From contig DKME01000029.1 of NCBI GenBank assembly GCA_002469525.1, forward strand, positions 2,787 to 16,499: DNA of 13,713 nt. The letters are read 5' to 3'. Positions 1-5,607 of the stretch are shown here, piece after piece; position 1 is the first letter of the stretch; each line of letters begins with the position of its first letter. Source of the DNA: Actinobacteria bacterium UBA7422. GTDB lineage: Bacteria; Actinomycetota; Actinomycetes; S36-B12. The position numbers and the translations under genes are program-made. Below the pieces are notes generated by a model, which did no database searches, was not told the origin of the DNA, and saw nothing but the letters and a program-made list of their open reading frames with translations.

Positions 1-264
1 AGCTCTCGTTACCAACTGTGACCTTGACACAGCACGAGCAAGTGGACTTTCCCAACACCAGGGTTCAGCACTTCATGTGTCAGCGGGCCTTGGCTGTTCG
101 CGCTATGCACCCTTTAGATTCGCGTGCCCACCCGAGGCAACCTTGATCACGCTTAAACCACGCAGCTCACATCTGGAATGGTCATGAGCACACTAAATTC
201 CAGTCCAGCGCCCCGAGAACCTAGTTGGGTGGTATTTCACCGTTCGTGGTGCTAACTTTTAGTC
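1..264. other. Left-edge stretch with no recognisable gene
   Basis: I see no convincing gene here. On the plus strand one frame is open from the window edge to a TGA at 185-187 (61 codons). Its translation has no recognisable motif and an unusual Cys/Ser/His-rich composition, so it may be chance or a degraded gene end. The last part should hold the promoter of the secreted-protein gene starting at 265. The hexamer TAACTT at 251-256 fits a TAnnnT -10 box and lies only 6 nt before the ATG, but no good -35 box stands 16-18 nt above it. Confidence 0.4.
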
Positions 265-1329
265 ATGCACCCACTTTCGAAAATTGTGGTCGCGACGAGT
301 CTGGTCTTAGCACAGATGACGATGTCGCCGGTAATGGCAGCGCAAAATCCTGGCGACTCCTGTTCGCCCGACGGATCCGTTGCCGCGTTCAGCGGAACGT
401 CAATGACATGCCAGCAGTCAAAATGGGTACTGGACGGCCCCATGCCCCAACCCGAAGCTTCTGGAACTCAACAACCCGCCGCTTCGACTAGCACCGTGAA
501 GAAGGCTAAAAATTTCCGGACCGTCGGCACGGTACTCAGCGACTCAACATTCGGATCAACCGCGAAGCAGGTTGCGGACGCGTCAGCGGTGCGCTTATCA
601 AATGGTCGGATCAAGTTATTTGCTTTCGTCAACTCGACGGACACCCTTCCCGGCACACTTAGCGCCACGTCCACTTCACGGACGGGCCGATCCTTCGTGG
701 CCGACCTACGACCTCCGCTACCTGGCATTGCTGCTGGTCAGCCGCGCGTAATCTCACTTGGAGGTAAGAGCATGCGGTTGTTTTATCTTGCGAGTGGCAA
801 CATCAACGCTGCAATCTCCACCGACAATGGCGCTACTTTCACCGTTGAAGGTCCAGTTATCACAACTGAGCAGGCCGGTTTTGAGCCCGGTGGGATCACC
901 GTGATCCGTCACAAGAGTAAGTGGCGAGCTTATTTCTCTAATCTCGAGAAGCCGGGAGAGCGGGCACCTCGAGTGATGCGAACTGCAACAAGTTCAAACA
1001 TGTTGACGTGGGAGATGGGTCCGGTCATAACTCAAGGAAGTGGACCGTTAGCTAACGGTGGTTCACATCCCTTCGCGGTAATAGACCGTGGAAGAATCGC
1101 GTTGTACTACGCCGGTGACCGAGGTAGTTTTTACGGAATTCTGGTTTCAACCAGCAAGAATGGTATTTCCTTCACGGGTGAAAAATCAGTAATCGCCGGA
1201 GGCGGGGATCCGGATATTGTTCGGCTAAACAAGAAGTCATGGCTGATGTACTACGGAGCAGACCTTGGTGGCGGTGAGTTCGGTATCAAAGCCGCAAAGT
1301 CGATCGGCCCGGTCGTTCCAAGCAAATAG
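265..1329 (+). CDS. Secreted beta-propeller-like protein with Asp-box motifs
   Basis: This is a 354-residue protein that is very probably exported. Residues 1-25 form a signal peptide: a short basic start, a hydrophobic core at about 8-24, and an Ala-x-Ala-type cleavage site near VMA-AQ. A small module follows with paired Cys33 and Cys49 and a closing W54, then a Ser/Thr/Pro/Gln-rich linker (about 62-80). From about 85 the protein has repeated beta-strand blocks. Two match the sialidase/BNR Asp-box pattern: STDNGATF (185-192) and STSKNGISF (295-303). Phrases such as GGDPDIVRLNKKSWLMYYG (near 313-331) recall blades of five-bladed GH43/GH32-type propellers. I cannot identify a catalytic triad or substrate, so enzyme activity is unproven; it could be a binding or surface protein. 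The ATG has no Shine-Dalgarno but has a -10-like box 6 nt upstream, suggesting a leaderless message. It converges on the neighbouring gene, which encodes a similar protein. Confidence 0.72.
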   Translation: MHPLSKIVVATSLVLAQMTMSPVMAAQNPGDSCSPDGSVAAFSGTSMTCQQSKWVLDGPMPQPEASGTQQPAASTSTVKKAKNFRTVGTVLSDSTFGSTAKQVADASAVRLSNGRIKLFAFVNSTDTLPGTLSATSTSRTGRSFVADLRPPLPGIAAGQPRVISLGGKSMRLFYLASGNINAAISTDNGATFTVEGPVITTEQAGFEPGGITVIRHKSKWRAYFSNLEKPGERAPRVMRTATSSNMLTWEMGPVITQGSGPLANGGSHPFAVIDRGRIALYYAGDRGSFYGILVSTSKNGISFTGEKSVIAGGGDPDIVRLNKKSWLMYYGADLGGGEFGIKAAKSIGPVVPSK

Positions 1330-1382
1330 CTACATAGAAGTGCTACATGAAGCCTCTGGTTTTGCGTAAAAATCTGAAGTTG
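1330..1382. other. Gap between convergent secreted-protein genes
   Basis: This 53-base gap separates the two convergent stop codons. I looked for a bidirectional terminator and saw no GC-rich stem with a T run, so termination here is either Rho-dependent or not visible to me. Confidence 0.4.
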
Positions 1383-2522
1383 TCATAATTTCACCGTCTT
1401 GCCCACCTTCTTGAATCCCTTCGGGCATTTAGGCTTGACTCCTTTTACGAATTTGGTCTTGTTCCCTTTAACACATTTGATCCGCTTCTTGACGACCGTA
1501 CTTGTCTGCGCTGACGAAGAAGCATTACATAGCCCACAGGTGAGACCCGGAGTGTTCAAGGCGACTCCGGGGCTAGCCACATAATTTCCCAGCCCAATGG
1601 ATGGACCTGTGATGACAGTTGCAAAGGTGGCGATCGGCGTTGTGCCGGTTGCAGATTCCCCACGCACAATCACGGTGGAATCGCGCGTTGATGCATGAGC
1701 AAAAGTCTGCACAACTCCAGGGGACGCCTGTATGCCTGAACCGACCCCGCCTTGGCTTTGCGAGACGGGTCCACGGTAACTAAAGGTGCCTTGCAGGTCC
1801 GCTGATGTGTAGGAACTTATGGACTGCCCACGCGACACATATAAAACCCACTCCGAACCATTGAAAAAAATATCCGGATCGCTGAAAGTCCCTCCCGTAA
1901 TTGTTTCCGAAACCCTCACTCCAGAATCTGCGCGAAACACCGTTCCGTTGCTTCCCGGGACTTCAACCGCCGACTTGATTTGCCGAGTACACGATCCCTC
2001 TCCAGGGGCACATGCAGCTGGATCTTGACCCATGATTCCGGGAAGGTAAAACATCACCAGCCGACCGTCTGGTAGTTGGGCTAGGGAAGGGTCGACGTAA
2101 TTTTCTCCACTCTCTATCGAGACCTTTTCGTGAGTTACGTCCCCTGTTTGCATATTAAGCCGACTCATCCCACCGGTTGAGATCACATAGAGCGTGTCTC
2201 CGCGCCTAAATACGTCTGGGACTGAGCCATCTCGCGGCTCCCATCCTGGAAGCAAACTCCATGATGCACCGTCATTGCTCTGCGCTAAATAGACTTCGTG
2301 ACTTGAAGGATTGTTGCAATCCCCGGCGCCCGGCTTGCAGCCATGAAATGCCATTACGTATTGCTGAGCGGGCGGGCTCACCTTCGTCGGAGTTCGAGTG
2401 CTCGACGCCGCTGCGCCAGGAAGTGAAACGGACGCGCTCACAAGCGCCAAGACCGCCACTATGGCTATAGCCCTAAAAAAAGGCCATGTTTCATTGTAAT
2501 GACGAAGTGACCAAGCAGGCAA
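1383..2522 (-). CDS. Secreted beta-propeller-like protein with Lys/Cys-rich C-terminal tail
   Basis: This is a 379-residue protein predicted to be exported. It has a basic start, a hydrophobic core (about 17-34) and a GAAA-SS cleavage site near residue 39. The body has propeller-like blade motifs: an Asp-box (QSNDGASWS, 81-89), VPDVFRRGDTLYVIS (101-115), VDPSLAQLPDGRLVMFY (143-159) and SDPDIFFNGSEWVLYVS (214-230). These resemble five-bladed GH43/GH32-type folds; no function can be assigned. Residues 345-379 form a separate very basic tail with Cys350 and Cys366 (pattern KCVKG...VKPKCPKGFKK), a C-terminal module I associate with secreted proteins of aquatic Actinobacteria and which may help attach the protein to the cell surface. 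The start used is TTG, the first possible one after an in-frame stop. The hexamer GATAAT (minus strand, 2542-2537) could be a -10 box giving a leader of a few bases. A seven-base T run in the signal-peptide region hides an alternative ATG (see findings). Confidence 0.7.
   Translation of the reverse strand: MPAWSLRHYNETWPFFRAIAIVAVLALVSASVSLPGAAASSTRTPTKVSPPAQQYVMAFHGCKPGAGDCNNPSSHEVYLAQSNDGASWSLLPGWEPRDGSVPDVFRRGDTLYVISTGGMSRLNMQTGDVTHEKVSIESGENYVDPSLAQLPDGRLVMFYLPGIMGQDPAACAPGEGSCTRQIKSAVEVPGSNGTVFRADSGVRVSETITGGTFSDPDIFFNGSEWVLYVSRGQSISSYTSADLQGTFSYRGPVSQSQGGVGSGIQASPGVVQTFAHASTRDSTVIVRGESATGTTPIATFATVITGPSIGLGNYVASPGVALNTPGLTCGLCNASSSAQTSTVVKKRIKCVKGNKTKFVKGVKPKCPKGFKKVGKTVKL
2475..2481 (-). 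repeat. Seven-base homopolymer at the 5' end of the secreted-protein gene
   Basis: Seven A on the plus strand (T in the coding strand) fall at codons 15-17 of the gene ending at 1383. An ATG (minus strand, 2487-2485) lies just before the run, but in another frame, where it meets a TAG at once. With six T instead of seven, that ATG would join the frame and give a compact start MAFFRAIAIV, a textbook signal-peptide beginning. Confidence 0.6.
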
Positions 2523-2715
2523 CCAAAAGTAGCTGAATTATCCACCGACTAGTGGGTTTTCTCGCCCTTCACTGGATTTTCATAGGGGGCGCCCGTTCGC
2601 TCCCACCGACTCGGTAGCGGCCTGCAATCACTGACGAGACAAACTTTTTGTGCTCAACTCTCGAAGCGAACCCACGCCTGATGGGCCTTGCGGGCTAGAC
2701 TTTGCGGAATTGCCA

Positions 2716-2789
<74 letters not shown>

Positions 2790-2817
2790 CCCTCCTCCTC
2801 CACCTCCACCACCGCCG
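2790..2817 (+). other. C/T-rich trailer of tRNA-Pro (G-rich on the opposite strand)
   Basis: Right after the tRNA-Pro discriminator comes a 28-base tract made almost only of C and T with a few A and two G, built from CTC, CAC and CCG-like triplets. The opposite strand carries about eight GG runs separated by one or two bases, which meets a loose two-tetrad G-quadruplex pattern. The plus-strand transcript would carry an unstructured pyrimidine-rich tail. Confidence 0.55.
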
Positions 2818-2882
2818 ACTTTCCCAGTAACTGGGATGTTTGGACAAAATGAGCGGTTCGTGGCTGGTTTTTGTCCAAGTCA

Positions 2883-2906
2883 TCCAGTTGCTGGAGCTAT
2901 TTTTTT
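2883..2906 (+). terminator. Possible terminator after tRNA-Pro
   Basis: A short stem TCCAG (2883-2887) / CTGGA (2891-2895) with loop TTG is followed four bases later by seven T (2900-2906). The stem is only five pairs and sits about 95 bases past the tRNA, so this is a weak intrinsic-terminator candidate. A second small inverted repeat with seven-base arms (2822-2828 and 2830-2836) lies between the two. Confidence 0.4.
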
Positions 2907-2950
2907 ATGATGACCGCCAGGGCTGACGCACTCGTTTGACCTCAGCGAAA

Positions 2951-3277
2951 TTACGGCACTCGAAATAGTGAACTAATGTCATTCATCCGGCTCTTGTTCA
3001 CGGCAAACCAAGCCCATTGGCCCCGCTGTTCACGCTCAATCAAGCCCGCCTCAGTGAGAATCTTGAGGTGATGACTCACCGTCGGCTGACTCAATCCAAT
3101 TGGCGCGGTGAGATCGCAAGCACATGCCTCACCTTCGCTGGAGATTATTGAGAGTAGTTGCAGTCGTGCCGGGTGAGCCACAGCTTTCAAAAGCCCTGCT
3201 AATAACTCGGCGTCGGCGGGTTCGAGCGGAGAGTTAAGTCCTGCGGAACAACATTGCGCTACTTCTTGAACAGCCAT
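2951..3277 (-). CDS. arsR: ArsR-family metalloid-responsive repressor
   Basis: This is a 108-residue winged-helix repressor of the ArsR/SmtB family. The helix-turn-helix core is clear: LLKAVAHPARLQLLSII (29-45), then CDL and the recognition region GLSQPTVSHHLKILTEAGLIERE (about 61-83), followed by a beta wing with W-A-W-F. Candidate As(III)-binding thiols are the vicinal pair Cys9-Cys10 near the N terminus plus Cys52/Cys54 in the ACACDL segment. This resembles the Corynebacterium-type ArsR, where an N-terminal Cys pair and a single Cys from this region bind As(III). Members of the family leave DNA when the metalloid binds. The gene diverges from arsI, and the shared 90-base intergenic region holds two matching operators. 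The ATG has a modest upstream GAAGGGAAG. Whether it senses inorganic or methylated arsenite cannot be told from sequence. Confidence 0.9.
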   Translation of the reverse strand: MAVQEVAQCCSAGLNSPLEPADAELLAGLLKAVAHPARLQLLSIISSEGEACACDLTAPIGLSQPTVSHHLKILTEAGLIEREQRGQWAWFAVNKSRMNDISSLFRVP

Positions 3278-3297
3278 GAACTTCCCTTCACAAAGTG

Positions 3298-3315
3298 TAT
3301 TGACAAACTTCGATA
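3298..3315. promoter_or_regulatory. Operator 1 (predicted ArsR site)
   Basis: This 18-base imperfect inverted repeat reads TATTGACAAACTTCGATA, with arms TATTGA and TCGATA (one mismatch) around a six-base centre. It differs from operator 2 at two positions only. It covers the -35 box of the arsI promoter and the predicted transcription start of arsR. Assignment to ArsR is inferred from position and from the dyad type usual for this family. Confidence 0.75.
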
Positions 3316-3328
3316 CGTTGAATATGCT
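3300..3328 (+). promoter_or_regulatory. arsI promoter
   Basis: A perfect -35 TTGACA (3300-3305) is followed after exactly 17 bases by -10 TATGCT (3323-3328). The start should fall near 3335, inside operator 2. This is the best-looking promoter in the window. The arsI ATG follows at 3368 with GAAAGG as a weak ribosome site at 3354-3359. Confidence 0.78.
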
Positions 3329-3347
3329 TCATATTGATAAACTTCAA
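3319..3347 (-). promoter_or_regulatory. arsR promoter
   Basis: On the minus strand a -35 TTGAAG (3347-3342) is followed after 17 bases by -10 TATTCA (3324-3319). The start should fall near 3312, inside operator 1. The -10 box overlaps the arsI -10 by two bases, so the two promoters face each other on the same stretch. It is weaker than the arsI promoter. Confidence 0.6.
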
Positions 3348-3349
3348 TA
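3332..3349. promoter_or_regulatory. Operator 2 (predicted ArsR site)
   Basis: This 18-base perfect inverted repeat reads TATTGATAAACTTCAATA, with arms TATTGA and TCAATA around TAAACT; one more pair (A3331/T3350) extends it. It begins 34 bases after operator 1, about three helical turns. It covers the -35 box of the arsR promoter and the predicted start of arsI transcription. Confidence 0.78.
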
Positions 3350-3367
3350 TACTGAAAGGCACCCACA

Positions 3368-3787
3368 ATGTCCAGAGTTCAACTAGCCCTCAACGTCGCA
3401 AATCTGAACGATTCAATTGAATTCTATTCGCAGATCTTCAAAACCCCAGCACACAAGGTGCGACCGGGTTACGCCAACTTTCAGATCGAAAACCCTCCGC
3501 TGAAACTTGTACTGATTGAGAATCCAGACGAGCGAGGAGCTGGTACGACCGGAGCGCTCAATCACCTGGGAGTTGAAGTTCCAAGCACCGGCGAGGTACA
3601 CGACATTATTGACTACTTGGGAACCACTGGACTAGTTGCAAAGGAAGAGATCGACGTCCAATGCTGCCATGCCAAGCAAGACAAAGTCTGGGTTCACGAC
3701 CCATCGGGTGCGCCTTGGGAGTTCTATGCAATCACCGACGACACATCCGATGGAATGACGAAGGAAGTTCCCGAGGACTGCTGTTAA
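3368..3787 (+). CDS. arsI: ArsI/CadI-type C-As lyase (vicinal oxygen chelate fold)
   Basis: This is a 139-residue protein of the glyoxalase/bleomycin-resistance fold, in the ArsI/CadI group. ArsI enzymes are Fe(II)-dependent dioxygenases that cleave the carbon-arsenic bond of trivalent organoarsenicals such as methylarsenite, giving inorganic arsenite. The family hallmarks are present: ALNVANLNDSIEFYSQIF (7-24), KVRPGYANF (30-38), NHLGVEV (65-71), the vicinal pair Cys99-Cys100 in VQCCHAKQDKVWVHDPSG that would hold the arsenical, and a likely metal triad of Gln5, His66 and Glu118. A further Cys pair ends the protein (138-139). The alternative name is CadI (cadmium-induced protein) in mycobacteria; sequence alone does not settle the substrate. 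It should be derepressed by the divergent ArsR. No arsC, acr3/arsB or arsM is in the window. Confidence 0.88.
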   Translation: MSRVQLALNVANLNDSIEFYSQIFKTPAHKVRPGYANFQIENPPLKLVLIENPDERGAGTTGALNHLGVEVPSTGEVHDIIDYLGTTGLVAKEEIDVQCCHAKQDKVWVHDPSGAPWEFYAITDDTSDGMTKEVPEDCC

Positions 3788-3811
3788 TCACTGAAGTGGA
3801 AAGATGCAGTC

Positions 3812-4585
3812 GTGGACGACAAGTTGATTGACCGCAGACCCGCTCGCAGCGACCTCGGTCCAACAACCCGGGAATACGTCAAGTCAATGGGTTGGCGCTC
3901 GGTCAACTTCCACACGCACATTTCGCTGGTACACAAATACGTCTACGTGGAGGTTCCCAAGGCTGGGTGTGGAACTATGAAAGCAACACTCGGCGCGCTG
4001 GAGGGAGCTCGGCTGAACGAGACCCATGCCCAACGGTTCCTTGACAAACCACACAACGGACTTAAATCGGGTGCACATGTTCGCCCGTATCAACTACCCA
4101 GTGATTTACTCGAAGAAGCTTTCGCCGGTAAGGACTTTAAACGCTTTACCGTCGTTCGAAATCCTGGCACTCGGTCGTTGAGTGGTTATCTGGAAAAAAT
4201 CACTCAGGGCCTTCGGCAGAGTGAGGAGATCAGCGCGGCGCTCGCCGGTAAATCTGCGGACGCGATTTCATTCGAGGAATTCCTCACCGTGATCGCGGAT
4301 CAAGGCTCCCGCGATCAAGATCCGCACTGGCGCAGGCAAAGCGATCACATTGGTTTTGGAATCGTGAAATTCGATTCAATAATTCCACTTGAGGAACTCG
4401 ATGACTCCTGGGACAAGGTTGCCTGTCTCACCAGCACTCCGGATCTTGACGGGCAGTTCTATTGCAAAAAGTCGACCCATGCGGGAACGCGTACCCAAGA
4501 ATATTTCACGTCAAATACTAAAGACTTGATTGCACAGATCTATTCGCGCGACTACGAGAATTTTGGGTACCAGTTAGAGCAGTAG
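3812..4585 (+). CDS. Sulfotransferase family protein
   Basis: This is a 257-residue protein with the two PAPS-binding signatures of sulfotransferases. The 5'-phosphosulfate loop is VEVPKAGCGTMKATL (46-60, with Lys50), and the 3'-phosphate site is FTVVRNPGTRSLSGYLEKI (112-130, with Arg116 and Ser122). The D-PHWRRQSDHI segment (170-180) and the C-terminal IYSRDYENFGYQ (243-254) are typical of the carbohydrate sulfotransferase (Sulfotransfer_2) group. Such enzymes move sulfate from PAPS to a sugar or other hydroxyl; the acceptor is unknown. No signal peptide is seen, so it is probably cytoplasmic. The GTG start has GGAAAG about 8 nt before it. It lies 24 nt behind arsI on the same strand with no terminator between, so co-transcription is likely, though a functional link to arsenic is not established. 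Its last 12 bases overlap the end of asd on the other strand. Confidence 0.8.
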   Translation: MDDKLIDRRPARSDLGPTTREYVKSMGWRSVNFHTHISLVHKYVYVEVPKAGCGTMKATLGALEGARLNETHAQRFLDKPHNGLKSGAHVRPYQLPSDLLEEAFAGKDFKRFTVVRNPGTRSLSGYLEKITQGLRQSEEISAALAGKSADAISFEEFLTVIADQGSRDQDPHWRRQSDHIGFGIVKFDSIIPLEELDDSWDKVACLTSTPDLDGQFYCKKSTHAGTRTQEYFTSNTKDLIAQIYSRDYENFGYQLEQ

Positions 4586-5605
4586 CTCCGCGATTTGCAC
4601 CGCATTGAGTGCCGCTCCCTTGCGCAAGTTGTCATTGCTGACAAAAAACACGAGTCCCTTATTGCCAGGAGCACTTTGATCTTGACGTATGCGACCCACG
4701 AATGTGGGGTCAGCCCCTGCTGCTTGTAGTGGTGTTGGAACGTCCGTGACCACAACACCTGCCGCACCTTCGAGCACCTCGAGAGCTTGCACTGGGGTTA
4801 TATCTTGCGTGAACTCAGCGTTGATGCTGAGTGAGTGTCCCGTGAAGACTGGAACACGAACACAGGTACCAGAAACGAGTAGATCCGGCAGGCCGAGAAT
4901 CTTCTGACTCTCTCTACGAAGTTTCTGTTCCTCATCTGTTTCATAGCTGCCGTCATCGACAATGGAACCAGCGATCGGGACAACGTCAAATGCGATCGTG
5001 CGAACATACTTCCCGGGATCGGGGAAGTTGATTGAGCTACCGTCATGCGTGAGTTCAGCGATGTCTTGGGTCATGGCGACTTCTACTTGAGTCTTGAGTT
5101 CTTCAACACCTGCAAGTCCACTACCCGACACAGCTTGGAAGGTTGTCACGATCAACCGCTCCAATCCCGCGAGCTCGTCAAGGACTTTGAGAACCGGCAT
5201 TGCTGCCATGGTGGTGCAATTGGGATTGGCAATAATGCCTTTTTTCGCATTATGCACTTCTTGCGGATTTACCTCACTGACTACAAGCGGAACGTTGGGG
5301 TCCATGCGCCATGCTGACGAGTTGTCAATCACGATCGCACCTGCGGCAGCAAACTTGGGTGCAAGTTCCTTTGACGTGCTGCCACCTGCCGAAAAAATTG
5401 CAATGTCAATGCCCGCTAGGTCAGCGTTTGAAGCGTCTTCAATTGTGTAGTCGTTGCCATTCCATGTGATTAATTTGCCGGCTGAACGGGCTGAAGACAT
5501 GACGCGCAAAGACTCGACTGGAAAGTTTCGCTCAGCCAGAAGCCGCAAAACCACGCCACCAACTTGACCTGTCGCACCGACAACTGCAATATTTTTCCCG
5601 GCCAT
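4574..5605 (-). CDS. asd: Aspartate-semialdehyde dehydrogenase
   Basis: This is a 343-residue enzyme that reduces aspartyl phosphate to aspartate semialdehyde with NADPH, the second step towards lysine (and diaminopimelate), methionine and threonine. The N-terminal nucleotide-binding loop is VVGATGQVGGVVL (8-20). The active-site Cys130 sits in NPNCTTMAAMPVLKVL. SGSGLAGVEEL (160-170) follows, and the catalytic His257 lies in RVPVFTGHSLSINAEF. Length and motifs are normal for the bacterial family. It starts with ATG two bases after the lysC stop, so the two form an operon and are probably translationally coupled. The 3' end overlaps the sulfotransferase gene by 12 bases, tail to tail. Confidence 0.97.
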   Translation of the reverse strand: MAGKNIAVVGATGQVGGVVLRLLAERNFPVESLRVMSSARSAGKLITWNGNDYTIEDASNADLAGIDIAIFSAGGSTSKELAPKFAAAGAIVIDNSSAWRMDPNVPLVVSEVNPQEVHNAKKGIIANPNCTTMAAMPVLKVLDELAGLERLIVTTFQAVSGSGLAGVEELKTQVEVAMTQDIAELTHDGSSINFPDPGKYVRTIAFDVVPIAGSIVDDGSYETDEEQKLRRESQKILGLPDLLVSGTCVRVPVFTGHSLSINAEFTQDITPVQALEVLEGAAGVVVTDVPTPLQAAGADPTFVGRIRQDQSAPGNKGLVFFVSNDNLRKGAALNAVQIAELLL

Positions 5606-5607
5606 TA

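Noticed and set aside
2..187. Plus-strand frame open from the left edge for 61 codons
   Set aside because: Composition is unlike the neighbouring proteins and nothing is recognisable. An open run of this length at an edge can occur by chance.
5094..5450. Plus-strand 118-codon frame inside asd
   Set aside because: It is antisense to a clearly coding gene with all family motifs; Ser/Ala-rich shadow composition.
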